Program-made: the position numbers and the translations under genes
Shown: positions 1 to 8,325 of the stretch, in pieces
Position numbering within the stretch: position 1 is the first letter of the stretch
How the letters are laid out: every line of letters begins with the position of its first letter
Assembly: GCA_021830925.1 (NCBI GenBank)
Contig: JAKBNS010000005.1
Coordinates: 1-45,803 of the forward strand
Origin: Pseudomonadota bacterium
GTDB lineage: Bacteria > Pseudomonadota > Gammaproteobacteria > Burkholderiales > Burkholderiaceae_C
Length of the DNA: 45,803 bases
Direction: 5' to 3'
The notes under the pieces: model-generated
Database searches by the model: none
What the model was told of the DNA's origin: nothing
Seen by the model: the letters and a program-made list of their open reading frames with translations, nothing else

Positions 1-662
1 GGCTCGCGCAACGCGCGCCCGCCCAGCAGCAGCGCGGCGCGCCGGCCCGCGCCGAGCGCGCGGGCCGCTTCCCGCACCAGGTCCTCGGACACCGCGGGTG
101 CGGGAGCCGGCGCGGGCGCGCGCGGACGCCCCGCCTCGGCCGCGTCGGCCGCCTCGACCACTTCGCCCCACGACACGTCCGCCGGCAGGATCAGCGTGGC
201 CACCTGGCCCGGCGCCGAGCGCGCGGCTGCCAGCGCCTCCAGCGCGTCGTCGCACAGCCTGGCACTGGAGGCGCTGCGGCGCAACCACCCGGACACGTTG
301 CGCGCGACGGTCTCGATGTCCGACTGCAGCGGCGTGTCGTACTGCGCGTGGCCGGCGGCGTGGTCCCCGACGATGTTGAGCAGCGGCACCCGCGCCTTGC
401 GCGCGTTGTGCAGGTTGGCCAGGCCGTTGCCCAGGCCGCAGCCCAGGTGCAGCAGCGTGGCCGCCGGGCGACCGCTCATGCGGGCGTAGCCGTCGGCGGC
501 TCCGGTGGCGACGCCCTCGAACAACGTGAGCACCGCGCGCATGCGGGGCTCGGCGTCCAGCGCGGCGACGAAGTGCATCTCCGAGGTGCCGGGATTGGTG
601 AAACACACCTCGACCCCCGCGTCGACGAGGGTGCGCAGAAGGGCCCGGGCGGCTGCGGGCAT
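1..662 (-). CDS. Thiamine-diphosphate-dependent enzyme, acetolactate synthase/benzoylformate decarboxylase type (N-terminal part)
   Basis: The gene runs off the left edge, so only about 220 N-terminal residues are seen. They form the TPP-binding PYR domain of the acetolactate synthase/2-oxoacid decarboxylase superfamily. FTNPGTSE lies near residue 21, and FEGVATGAADGYAR near residue 48 contains the glutamate (E49) expected to activate the cofactor. A linker rich in Ala and Pro follows near residue 175, before the middle domain begins. ATG at 662 is the natural start because the family's first helix begins directly after it. It is the last visible gene of the amide-transporter operon, 4 nt after the NTF2-like gene. 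The substrate cannot be assigned without the C-terminal half; benzoylformate-like or other 2-oxoacid substrates are as likely as acetolactate. Confidence 0.8.
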   Translation of the reverse strand, partial: MPAAARALLRTLVDAGVEVCFTNPGTSEMHFVAALDAEPRMRAVLTLFEGVATGAADGYARMSGRPAATLLHLGCGLGNGLANLHNARKARVPLLNIVGDHAAGHAQYDTPLQSDIETVARNVSGWLRRSASSARLCDDALEALAAARSAPGQVATLILPADVSWGEVVEAADAAEAGRPRAPAPAPAPAVSEDLVREAARALGAGRRAALLLGGRALRE

Positions 663-666
663 GGCC

Positions 667-1134
667 TCAGAGGCCGAGCTCCGACAGCCCCGGATGATCG
701 TCGGGGCGGCGCCCGAGGGGCCAGAAGTACTTGCGCTCGGCCTCGGCGATGGGCAGGTCGTTGATGCTGGCGTGGCGCACCGCCATCAGTCCGTGCGCAT
801 CGAACTGCCAGTTCTCGTTGCCGTAGCTGCGATACCACTGGCCCGAGTCGTCGTGCCATTCGTAGGCGAAGCGCACCGCGATGCGGTCCTCGCCGAAGGC
901 CCACAGCTCCTTGATCAGGCGATAGTCGAGCTCGCGCGCCCACTTGCGCTCCAGGAAGCCTCGCACCTGCTCGCGACCCTGCGGGAATTCGGCGCGGTTG
1001 CGCCAGCGCGTGTCGAGCGTGTAGGCCAGCACCACCCGCGCCGGGTCGCGGGTGTTCCAGGCGTCCTCGGCCATGCGGACTTTCTGGATGGCGGTCTCGC
1101 GGGTGAAGGGCGGCAGCGGCGGTCGGCTTTCCAT
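667..1134 (-). CDS. NTF2-like (DUF1348-type) protein
   Basis: This 155-residue protein has the SnoaL/NTF2 cone-fold pattern of the DUF1348 family: an N-terminal helix with [18 protein letters not shown], then [33 protein letters not shown] and [13 protein letters not shown]. Family members are small cytoplasmic proteins of unproven enzymatic role. ATG at 1134 is chosen over an upstream ATG because GGAG lies 7 nt before it and the family's N-terminus begins here. The gene follows livF by about 100 nt on the same strand and precedes the TPP enzyme by 4 nt, so it is probably part of the amide operon. Its job there is unknown. Confidence 0.82.
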   Translation of the reverse strand: MESRPPLPPFTRETAIQKVRMAEDAWNTRDPARVVLAYTLDTRWRNRAEFPQGREQVRGFLERKWARELDYRLIKELWAFGEDRIAVRFAYEWHDDSGQWYRSYGNENWQFDAHGLMAVRHASINDLPIAEAERKYFWPLGRRPDDHPGLSELGL

Positions 1135-1232
1135 GGCGGACTCCAGGCAGGGGGCGGCGCGGGCGGCGCCATCCATGCGTAGAGTCTATTGCGGACCCGC
1201 TGGACATGCCGACGGCCCGCGCCGTGGGCGCC

Positions 1233-1931
1233 CTACACCACCAGGTGCCGCTCGACGTCGGCGCGCGACAGCTCGGCGGTGGCGCCGCGCAGCACGACCT
1301 CGCCGTGATCCAGCACCAGCAGGGTGTCGGCGATGGACATCACCCACTCCAGGTGTTGCTCGACGATGACGAACGCGGCCCCCCGCGCGCAGCGCTCGCG
1401 CACCAGACGCCCCATGCGCTCGACGTTCTCCGGCTGCACCCCCTCGGTAGGCTCGTCCAGCAAGGTCAGCGGCGCTTCCAGCGCCAGCGCGCGCGCGAAG
1501 GAAAGCAGCTTGCGCTCGCCCCCGCTGAGCGTGCCCGCGCGTTGCGACTGGCGCTGCGCGAGCAGCGGGAAAGCCTGCTGCAGCCCGGCGTAGCGCGCTG
1601 GATTGCGGCTCTCCAGATGCAGGTACAGGTTGTCGGCCACGCTGAGTTCGCCGAACACGATGTCGTCCTGCGGCGTGTAGCTGATGCCGCGCCCGCGGCG
1701 CCGCTGCAGCGCCACGCGCGTCACGTCGGCGCCGTCCCAGAGCACGCGACCGGCGCTGGGCACGAGGACTCCGCCCAGCATCTTGAGCAGGGTGCTCTTG
1801 CCCACGCCGTTGCGCCCGAGCACGCCCAGCACCTGGCCCGGCGCGAGCGTGCCGGACACGCCCCGCACCACCGTGGTGTCGGCGTAGCCGCCATGCAGCC
1901 CGTCGAACGCCAGGCCGTCCGCGCCGCTCAT
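1233..1931 (-). CDS. livF: Branched-chain/urea-type ABC transporter ATPase LivF
   Basis: The 232-residue protein is one of the two ATPases of a Liv/Urt-type importer. Walker A is GRNGVGKST near residue 39, the ABC signature is LSGGERK near 136, and Walker B is LTLLDEPTEG. The switch histidine follows in VIVEQHLEW, and the length matches LivF/UrtE. Its ATG overlaps the stop of the livMG fusion by 4 nt (ATGA), so translation is probably coupled. With LivH and LivMG it would energise uptake of the ligand bound by the periplasmic protein encoded at 4498-5649. The family assignment is secure; the substrate is inferred from the binding protein and the nearby amidase. Confidence 0.93.
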   Translation of the reverse strand: MSGADGLAFDGLHGGYADTTVVRGVSGTLAPGQVLGVLGRNGVGKSTLLKMLGGVLVPSAGRVLWDGADVTRVALQRRRGRGISYTPQDDIVFGELSVADNLYLHLESRNPARYAGLQQAFPLLAQRQSQRAGTLSGGERKLLSFARALALEAPLTLLDEPTEGVQPENVERMGRLVRERCARGAAFVIVEQHLEWVMSIADTLLVLDHGEVVLRGATAELSRADVERHLVV

Positions 1932-3658
1932 TTGCGCCCTCCCGCGTAGACGGCGCGCACGGCCGGGTCGGCCTGCACCTGCGCCAGCTCGCCACGCGCC
2001 AGCAGCGCCCCCTGGTGCAGCACGAAGACCTCGCCGCCCATGGCCGCCACCGCGGCGATGTCGTGCTCGATGAGCAGCGCCGCGGCTCCGATGCGCGCCA
2101 CCACCGCGCGAATCGCCTGCGCCATGTGCGCGGTCTCGGCCGGCGACAGTCCGGCGCAGGGCTCGTCGAGCAGCACCAGGCGAGGCTCGGGGAGGACGGT
2201 CATCGCGAACTCCAGGGCCTGGCGCTGGCCCTGCGAGAGCTCGCCGGCGCGCGCCTGCGCCTGCGACGCCAGCACCGGGAAGCGCTGTTGCAGGTCCTCC
2301 AGCAGCGGGCTGCGCCAGCGCAGGGGCCGGCGGCTCAACCAGCCCGCCCCGTGCAGACGCCCGGCCCACAGGGCCAGGCGCAGGTTGTCGGCCACGCCGA
2401 GCTGCGCGAACACCGTCGGGACCTGGAACTTGCGCCCGACCCCGCGACGCGCCACGCGCCACGGCTCCAGGCCGGCGAGGTCGCGGCCGTCCAGCACGAT
2501 GGCCCCGCCACGCAAGGGCAACTGGCCGACGATGGCGTGAAAGGTCGAGGTCTTGCCGGCCCCGTTGGGCCCGATGACACTGCGGATCCCCGGCCCGTCC
2601 AGCGACAGGCTGAGTCCGTCCAGAATGCGCACGCCCCCCTGCGCGGCGCGCAGATCGCGCAATTCGAGGCGCAAGGGCCGGGTGGGCGCGGGTACTCCGG
2701 GCGCGTCCAGATCGTCCGGCGCGCGCGGCCGGCCGGCGCGGCGGGGCAGCAGGCCGGCCAGTCCCTGGGGCAGGAACAGCACCACCGCGATGAACACGGC
2801 CCCCAGCACGACCTCCCACTGGCTGAAATGCTGGCGCAGCAGCATCGACGCGTAGCCGATGCCCACGGCACCCAGCAAGGAGCCCAGGGGACTCGCCTTG
2901 CCGCCCACCGCGGCCCAGATGACCAGGTCGGTGGACAGCCCGAAGCCGATCGACTGGGGGGTCACCAGGCCCTGCTGCCACGCGAACAGGCAACCCGCCA
3001 GCGCGGCCAGCAGCGCCGACAGCGCGAAGGCCCAGGCCTTGATGCGGTCGGTCGCGTAGCCGTACAGCTGCATGCGCGCCTCGTGCTGTTCGATGCCGCT
3101 CCAGAGCACCCCCAGCGGCCTGCGCAGCAAGGTACCGAGCAGCCAGGTCGAGGCCACCGCCACGACGACGATCACGCCGTACAGGTCGCCGTAGCGATCG
3201 AAACCCGGCAAGCCGGGGATGCCCAGCATGCCGTTGTAGCCCCCGGTGACCGAAGTCCACTGCTGGGCCACCAGATAGCCGAGCATGCACAGGGCCAGCG
3301 TGACCAGCGCGAAGTACGGACCGCTGCGCGCGACCCTGGCGAACAACGCACGCGCGACCAGGTAGGCCAGCGCGGCCGGCAGCAGCAGCGCCAGCGGCAG
3401 CGCCGCGTACCAGGCAGGGTGCGCGACCGCGGCCTTCATCACCCCGCCGCACAGGTAGGCGCCCATGCCGAAGAACAGCGCATTGCCCAGGGACAGGAAT
3501 CCCAGGCGCCCCCAGCACAGCGCCACCCCCTGCGTGGCGATGCCGTAGATCACATACAGGCCGAGCTCGTAGGAGGAAAAGCCGCCGGCGATCCAGCCGA
3601 AGGCCGCGAGCGCCAGGGCGAGTACGGCAGCGGGCCTAGCGTCGCGCAAAGAGTCCAT
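1928..3658 (-). CDS. Fused LivM permease-LivG ATPase of the amide/urea-type ABC transporter
   Basis: This single 576-residue reading frame joins two usually separate subunits. Residues 1 to about 310 are a LivM/UrtC-type permease with around eight to ten hydrophobic segments, including LGNALFFGMGAYLCGG and VGGKASPLGSLLGAVGIG. A charged linker rich in Arg and Pro follows near 315-335. Residues 335-576 form a LivG-type ATPase with Walker A GPNGAGKTS, signature LSQGQRQ and Walker B LVLLDEPCAGL. ATG at 3658 was chosen because the hydrophobic domain begins there; it overlaps the 3' end of livH by 23 nt. Fused LivM-LivG proteins occur elsewhere in Proteobacteria, so the fusion is likely functional. 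Confidence 0.93.
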   Translation of the reverse strand: MDSLRDARPAAVLALALAAFGWIAGGFSSYELGLYVIYGIATQGVALCWGRLGFLSLGNALFFGMGAYLCGGVMKAAVAHPAWYAALPLALLLPAALAYLVARALFARVARSGPYFALVTLALCMLGYLVAQQWTSVTGGYNGMLGIPGLPGFDRYGDLYGVIVVVAVASTWLLGTLLRRPLGVLWSGIEQHEARMQLYGYATDRIKAWAFALSALLAALAGCLFAWQQGLVTPQSIGFGLSTDLVIWAAVGGKASPLGSLLGAVGIGYASMLLRQHFSQWEVVLGAVFIAVVLFLPQGLAGLLPRRAGRPRAPDDLDAPGVPAPTRPLRLELRDLRAAQGGVRILDGLSLSLDGPGIRSVIGPNGAGKTSTFHAIVGQLPLRGGAIVLDGRDLAGLEPWRVARRGVGRKFQVPTVFAQLGVADNLRLALWAGRLHGAGWLSRRPLRWRSPLLEDLQQRFPVLASQAQARAGELSQGQRQALEFAMTVLPEPRLVLLDEPCAGLSPAETAHMAQAIRAVVARIGAAALLIEHDIAAVAAMGGEVFVLHQGALLARGELAQVQADPAVRAVYAGGRK

Positions 3659-4496
3659 CGGGTTTGAGCCAGAGAAAGAGGACCGAGACGACCAGCACCG
3701 CGGCGTAGCCCACGGTGCTGCTGAACATGCCGCTGAGCACCGACTGCGCGGAGCCGACCACCGTGACCCCGCCGGCGAAGGCCCCGAAGCTCCCAAGGCC
3801 TCCCACCACCAGGGCGAAAAAGGCGTTCAGCAGGAAGTTCACGCCCATGCCGGGCTCCACCGGCACCAGCGGCGCAAGCAGCACGCCGGCCAGACCGGCC
3901 AGCACCACGCCGACCACGAAGCTGAGACAGGCCAGGCGCTGGGTGTCGATGCCCAGGGCGCGCGCGAGCAGCGGATTCGACACCATGGCGCGCACGCGCA
4001 GGCCCGCCGTGCTGCGCCGGTACCACAGGTACAGCACGAGCAGCAGGCTCAGCACCACTGCCATGAGCACCACGCGGTAGGCGGGGTAGTCGACGCCCAG
4101 CAGGCGCAGCGGCCCGCCAAGGGGGGCGCGCACGTTGTAGTAACCGCGCCCGAATACGGCTTCCACCAGCTTGCGCAGCAGCAGGGCCAGGCCCCAGGTG
4201 GCGAGCAGGGTGTCGAAGGGCCGCGCGTACAACGGGCGCACCAGCCAGCGTTCGACCACGTAGCCGATCGCCGCGCAGGCCACGACGCTCAGCGCGAGCG
4301 CCGCGGGCAGCGGCCAGCCCGCGCGCTGCGCGCTCACCGCCGCGTAGGCGCCGAGCATGACGAACTCGCCGTGGGCCATGTTCATCACACCCAGCAGCCC
4401 GAACACGATCGCCAGGCCCAGCGAGACCAGCGCCAGGCTGGTCAGCGCATAGGCGAGGTCGAGGGCGTGCAGCAGCAGCGCCTGGCCGACGGACAT
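3636..4496 (-). CDS. livH: Branched-chain/urea-type ABC transporter permease LivH
   Basis: The 286-residue inner-membrane protein has about eight hydrophobic segments. Near residue 38 it carries GLLGVMNMAHGEFVMLGAY, the hallmark of LivH/UrtB permeases. A second conserved block near residue 230 reads LVVGGLGSFGAFAGG. ATG at 4496 lies 1 nt after the stop of the binding-protein gene, consistent with translational coupling. It forms the channel together with the LivM half of the fused downstream gene. Confidence 0.94.
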   Translation of the reverse strand: MSVGQALLLHALDLAYALTSLALVSLGLAIVFGLLGVMNMAHGEFVMLGAYAAVSAQRAGWPLPAALALSVVACAAIGYVVERWLVRPLYARPFDTLLATWGLALLLRKLVEAVFGRGYYNVRAPLGGPLRLLGVDYPAYRVVLMAVVLSLLLVLYLWYRRSTAGLRVRAMVSNPLLARALGIDTQRLACLSFVVGVVLAGLAGVLLAPLVPVEPGMGVNFLLNAFFALVVGGLGSFGAFAGGVTVVGSAQSVLSGMFSSTVGYAAVLVVSVLFLWLKPDGLFARR

Positions 4497-4497
4497 G

Positions 4498-5649
4498 TCA
4501 GGCCTTGCAGGTCTGGCCGGAGGCCACCGAATCGAAGGTCTTGACCACCCGGAATCCGGCGTGGCCGACGTCGGCCACGTAGACGTTCTGCTGCAGGTGA
4601 CGCGCATGCATGGTCACCGGCCCGCGCGGCCCGACGTAGTGGGCGCCCTCGCTGGCGGGATCCATGCGCGCCACCTGCAGCGAGCCCGCCCGCGCGGCCA
4701 CGGCCGCCAGCAGCAAGAAGCCCTCGTACACCGATTCGGCGAGTCCGTTGAGCAGGGGCGCGTGGGCGCCGAAGCGCTTGGCGTAGGCCGCCGCGAAGGC
4801 GCGCGCGCTCGGCGTGTCGAGATTGGCGAAATAGCCCGCGCTCGAATACAGGTTGCGCGCGTCGGCCTGACCGATCCCGGCCAGGGTGTTCTCCTCGATG
4901 AGGGTACCCAGGCGCAGCGCCCGATCGCTCAGTCCGAAGCTGGCGAAGGCCTTGTTGAAACCCACCGAGGCCCCGCCCACGAGCGTGACCAACACCGCAT
5001 CGGCACCGCTGCCGCGGATGCGCGCGAGGTTCGCATCGAAGTTGTCCACGCCGAAGGGAACGTACTCCTCGCCGACCACCCGCGCGCCCGCCTGCTGGAT
5101 GTAGCCGCGCGCCACGGCGTTGGTCTTTCTCGGCCAGACGTAGTCGTTGCCGATCAGGTACCACGACCCGGCCTTGCGCGTGGCCTTCAGCCAGGGAATC
5201 ACGGGCCGCAGCTGCTGCTCGGGCGTCTCGCCGGTCATGTAGGTGCCCGGGGCGCATTCGCCGCCTTCGTACACGGGGGTGTAGACGTACGGGACATGGG
5301 CGTCGAACAGTTGCACGAGGGCGTCGCGCACCGCGCTGTCGTGCATGCCGATGACGGCCTCGGCGCCCTCCCCACGCCACAGGCGCAGCGCCGTCTGCGC
5401 CGCCTCGGCCGGCGCCACGCCGGCGTCTCCGAACATCAGCTCCACGCGGCGGCCGAGCACGCCGCCGGCGGCGTTCAGCGCGTCCGCGGCCATCAGCGCG
5501 CAGTTCTTGCTGGATGGGCCGAACAGGGCCGCCGGACCGCTCATCGGGATCATCACCGCCACCTTCAGCGGCGCGGCCGCGCGCGCGGCGGGGCCGGTCG
5601 CGGCCCCGGCCACGGCGGCGGCGGACAACAGGAACTCTCGGCGTCGCAT
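4498..5649 (-). CDS. Periplasmic amide/urea-type substrate-binding protein (Tat-exported)
   Basis: This 383-residue protein belongs to the type I periplasmic binding proteins of the UrtA/AmiC/FmdD branch. The N-terminus reads RRREFLLSAAAVAGAA, a twin-arginine signal, with cleavage probably after ARAAA near residue 27. The mature part begins with VAVMIPMSGPAALFGPSSKN and contains VYTPVYEGGECAPGTYMTG and YLIGNDYVWPRKTN, typical of short-chain amide and urea binders. AGGAG about 7 nt before ATG 5649 fixes the start; longer readings upstream lack a signal sequence. It is the first gene of the transporter operon and has a LuxR-box-like promoter about 110 nt upstream. An amide or urea-like ligand is inferred from the family and from the co-regulated amidase. 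Confidence 0.9.
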   Translation of the reverse strand: MRRREFLLSAAAVAGAATGPAARAAAPLKVAVMIPMSGPAALFGPSSKNCALMAADALNAAGGVLGRRVELMFGDAGVAPAEAAQTALRLWRGEGAEAVIGMHDSAVRDALVQLFDAHVPYVYTPVYEGGECAPGTYMTGETPEQQLRPVIPWLKATRKAGSWYLIGNDYVWPRKTNAVARGYIQQAGARVVGEEYVPFGVDNFDANLARIRGSGADAVLVTLVGGASVGFNKAFASFGLSDRALRLGTLIEENTLAGIGQADARNLYSSAGYFANLDTPSARAFAAAYAKRFGAHAPLLNGLAESVYEGFLLLAAVAARAGSLQVARMDPASEGAHYVGPRGPVTMHARHLQQNVYVADVGHAGFRVVKTFDSVASGQTCKA

Positions 5650-5728
5650 GATCGTCTCCTTCGCGTGCGTGGACCGCGTCGAGCCGGGCGCGCCCCGACG
5701 GGGCGGCGGCGATGCGGCATCTGGCCGG

Positions 5729-5774
5729 AGTCTAGGAAGGCGCTCGCGGCGCGGCACCTAGCAGGATCGCTAGG
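5729..5774 (-). promoter_or_regulatory. Predicted LuxR-type promoter of the amide transporter operon
   Basis: On the minus strand an 18-bp dyad, CCTAGCGATCCTGCTAGG, occupies 5774-5757. Exactly 20 nt later comes CCTAGACT (5736-5729), in which TAGACT can serve as -10. This places the dyad centre near -43, the class II position used by many LuxR-family activators. The same elements at the same spacing precede the amidase at 6752-6797. Position and symmetry are seen in the sequence; binding by the neighbouring LuxR protein is inferred. Confidence 0.65.
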
Positions 5775-5864
5775 GACACCAGGAGTCCGGGCGGCACAGG
5801 AAGGCGTCGCGAAATTCGCCAGGGGCGAGCACAGCCCAGGCGCGTTCCCGGCACGCGGGCGCGC

Positions 5865-6662
5865 TCAGTTCGCGCGCGAGACGGCGTCGCCGTCGGCCTG
5901 GATCAGCGCGCGCACCCTGGCCGCCAGCATGGCTCGGTTGTGCGCGTGGAGTTTGCGGTACACGTTGCCGAGATGAAACCGCACCGTCGGGTAGCTGATG
6001 CCCAGGCGGCGCGCGATTTCCTTGTCCGGACAGCCGCAGGCGACCAGCCAGGCCGCCTGCGCCTCGCGCCGGCTCAGGTGTGCGCGGCGCTCCAGCAGTT
6101 CCTCCGCGCACAGCGTCTGGGCCTCCTGAGGCGCGGCGGAGCCGGCCCAGTGCAATCGGCTCAGTGCCGAGGTGATCCCCGGCTCCAGCAGGCGCAGCAC
6201 CTCGAGCTCGTGGCTGCCGAACTGCCCGCGCTCGCGGCTGCGCCAGATGCGAAAGTCGCCGACGCAGGTGCGCGCGTCGTGGAAGTAGATGTTGACCCCC
6301 CAGTGCATGCCCTCGCGGCGCAGGAAGTCGTTGAAGAACTCGCTTTTCATCAGCTCCGGCTGGCTCATGATCTGCGTGGCCAGCGTGGGGCCGCGGCGCA
6401 GCATCAGGCGGAAGGTCAGCGGGTCGACGAAACGGAAATAGGCGTCCCAGTCGCGCAGGCTGTCGGGCGACACGTTGAGCGCGGTGAAGCGCTCGAAACG
6501 ATGTGTCTGCTCGTTCCACGCCATGGACGTGTAATGGTCCGCGCCCAGCAGGTCGAGCATGGGCGCGGCCAGCGCGGCGCGCAGCGCGTCCGCGTCGTTG
6601 GCATCGGCGAGCAGGCCGATCGCCGAGGCAAGTGCACGGGACTGGTTGGATGACAGATGCAT
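5865..6662 (-). CDS. LuxR-family transcriptional regulator
   Basis: The 265-residue protein ends in a LuxR/GerE helix-turn-helix at about residues 195-255: LSRREAQAAWLVACG, then DKEIARRLGISYPTVRFHLG and VYRKL. The N-terminal 180 residues form a sensor-like domain containing DAYFRFVDPLTFRLM and GMHWGVNIYFHD. I do not recognise this domain as a classical acyl-homoserine-lactone pocket, so an amide or a related effector is equally possible. ATG at 6662 has GGAG 8 nt upstream. The gene lies between the transporter operon and the divergent amidase, and matching dyads precede both. I infer that it controls them. A TAACAT at 6702-6707 (minus strand) may be its own -10. Confidence 0.9.
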   Translation of the reverse strand: MHLSSNQSRALASAIGLLADANDADALRAALAAPMLDLLGADHYTSMAWNEQTHRFERFTALNVSPDSLRDWDAYFRFVDPLTFRLMLRRGPTLATQIMSQPELMKSEFFNDFLRREGMHWGVNIYFHDARTCVGDFRIWRSRERGQFGSHELEVLRLLEPGITSALSRLHWAGSAAPQEAQTLCAEELLERRAHLSRREAQAAWLVACGCPDKEIARRLGISYPTVRFHLGNVYRKLHAHNRAMLAARVRALIQADGDAVSRAN

Positions 6663-6751
6663 GGCTGGCGCTCCGCGCGGCGCGCATCGACTGCGGCCAC
6701 CGATGTTAGGAGAAGGGCGCCGCGGCGTCTCGTCGGGGCAAACCCCCACCC

Positions 6752-6797
6752 CCTATCGGTCCCGCTAGGTGCGCGCGCCGGGCGCCGTGCCTACGCT
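6752..6797 (+). promoter_or_regulatory. Predicted LuxR-type promoter of the amidase gene
   Basis: The dyad CCTATCGGTCCCGCTAGG (6752-6769) matches the transporter-operon dyad at 15 of 18 positions, and the following TGC is also shared. After exactly 20 nt comes CCTACGCT (6790-6797), giving TACGCT as a weak -10. A poor -10 with a dyad over the -35 region fits an activator-dependent promoter. It is 26 nt upstream of the amidase start. Confidence 0.65.
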
Positions 6798-6822
6798 GAA
6801 GTCTTTCGCCAGGGAGATGCGC

Positions 6823-8235
6823 ATGAAACCGACCGACCTCACCGCCAGCCAGCTCGCGACGGCGCTCGCGCGGCGCGAGCTTTCCTGCGTCGAGCTTGCC
6901 GGAGCCTGGATTCGCCGCACCGAGGCGGCGGCCGCCCTGAACTGCTACGTCGAGTTCGACGCCGAGGGCTGGCTCGCCCAGGCTCGCCGGGCCGATGCAC
7001 GGCTCGCCGCCGGCGAGCGCCTGCCCCTGCTCGGCGTGCCCATCGCCCTGAAGGACAACATCGGCGCCGCGGGGCTGGGCTGCGCCAACGGCACTTCGGC
7101 GCTGCAAGGCTGGCGCTGCGAGCGCGACGCCCGGCTGGTCGCCCGGCTGCGCGCCGCCGGGGCCGTCGTCACGGGCAAGCTTGGCATGCACGAACTGGCC
7201 TTCGGAATCACCTCGAACAACGCCTGCACCGGCGCGGTGCACAATCCCTGGGACACGGCGCGCTCGCCCGGCGGCAGCAGCGGCGGCGCCGGCGCGGCGG
7301 TCGCCGCGCGCCTGGTACCGGCCGCCATCGGTACCGACACCGGCGGCTCGGTGCGCGTGCCGGCGGCATTTTGCGGGGTGCAGGGCCTGCGCCCCAGCGT
7401 GGGTCGCGTGAGCGCCGACGGCATCGCGCCCATCTCGGCCACGCGCGACACCGCGGGCCCGCTGGCGCGCAGCGTGGAGGACCTGGCGCTGCTCGATTCC
7501 GTGCTCGGCGACGAGCGCGAGCCGCTGGCGCGCATCTCCCTGCGCGGCCTGCGCCTGGGCATCCCGGACGGATTGTTCTGGCAGGATCTGGCTCCCGGCG
7601 TGCGGGCCTGCGCCGACCGGGCGCTGGACGCCCTGCGCGCGCAGGGTGCCGAGTGCGTGCCGGTCTCGCTGCACGGGCTGGAGCAGCTCAACGCCCAGAT
7701 CAGCTTCGTCGTGGCGCTGTACGAATTCGTGCGTGACATGACACGCTACCTGCACGACGAAGGCCGCGGCATCGATCTGGCCGCGCTGGTGGCCGGCGTG
7801 CGCAGCGCCGACGTGAAGGCCATCGTGGAGCCGCTGCTCGGCGCCGGCGCGGTGCCCGAGTCCGCCTATCGGGACGCGCTGGCGGCGCGGCAGCGCCTGC
7901 AGGACGTCTACCGAGAGGCCTTCGCCGCCGCCGGAGTGGACGCGCTGGTGTTCCCCACCACGCCGTGCACGGCGCCCCGCATCGGCGAGGACCAGAGCTT
8001 CGCGCACAACGGCAGGGACTGCCCGACCTTCCCGACCGTGATCCGCAACACCGATCCCGGCAGCAACGCCGGCCTGCCCGGCATCTCTCTCGCCATGGGC
8101 CTGGCCGACGGCCTGCCGGTGGGCCTGGAGCTGGACGGCCCGGTCGGCGGCGACCGCAGGCTGCTGGCCGTGGCGGCGGCGGTGGAAGCCGCGTTGCCGG
8201 CGATGCCCGCGCCCCCGACGGTGCCCGCCGCGTAG
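6823..8235 (+). CDS. Amidase (amidase-signature family)
   Basis: The 470-residue cytoplasmic enzyme has the complete Ser-cisSer-Lys triad of the amidase-signature family. K77 is in GVPIALKDN, S152 is in SPGGSSGGAG, and nucleophile S176 is in GTDTGGSVRVP. Such enzymes hydrolyse carboxamides to acid and ammonia. AGGGAG at 6811-6816 is well placed for ATG 6823, so the earlier in-frame ATGs at 6769 and 6817 are less likely. The gene is divergent from the LuxR regulator and shares its promoter layout with the amide transporter operon, so it probably cleaves the imported compound. Related enzymes include indoleacetamide and mandelamide hydrolases, but the substrate cannot be read from sequence alone. 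Confidence 0.92.
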   Translation: MKPTDLTASQLATALARRELSCVELAGAWIRRTEAAAALNCYVEFDAEGWLAQARRADARLAAGERLPLLGVPIALKDNIGAAGLGCANGTSALQGWRCERDARLVARLRAAGAVVTGKLGMHELAFGITSNNACTGAVHNPWDTARSPGGSSGGAGAAVAARLVPAAIGTDTGGSVRVPAAFCGVQGLRPSVGRVSADGIAPISATRDTAGPLARSVEDLALLDSVLGDEREPLARISLRGLRLGIPDGLFWQDLAPGVRACADRALDALRAQGAECVPVSLHGLEQLNAQISFVVALYEFVRDMTRYLHDEGRGIDLAALVAGVRSADVKAIVEPLLGAGAVPESAYRDALAARQRLQDVYREAFAAAGVDALVFPTTPCTAPRIGEDQSFAHNGRDCPTFPTVIRNTDPGSNAGLPGISLAMGLADGLPVGLELDGPVGGDRRLLAVAAAVEAALPAMPAPPTVPAA

Positions 8236-8325
8236 GCGCGGCAAGCGGGCCGCCGACGAGCCTGCCGACAGACTGGTAACCTTGGCGACCCGGCTTTCCC
8301 GGCGGATTCTCCCCCGCGTTGCACC

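Noticed and set aside
1206-3667. Long open frames antisense to the liv genes
   Set aside because: They are typical GC-rich shadows: composition dominated by Arg, Gln, Ala and His, no family motifs, and fully opposite to genes with clear domains.
5719-5736. A further TAGG that could end a third LuxR box
   Set aside because: The matching CCTA is missing 14 nt upstream (ATCT instead), so this element was assigned to the -10 region instead.
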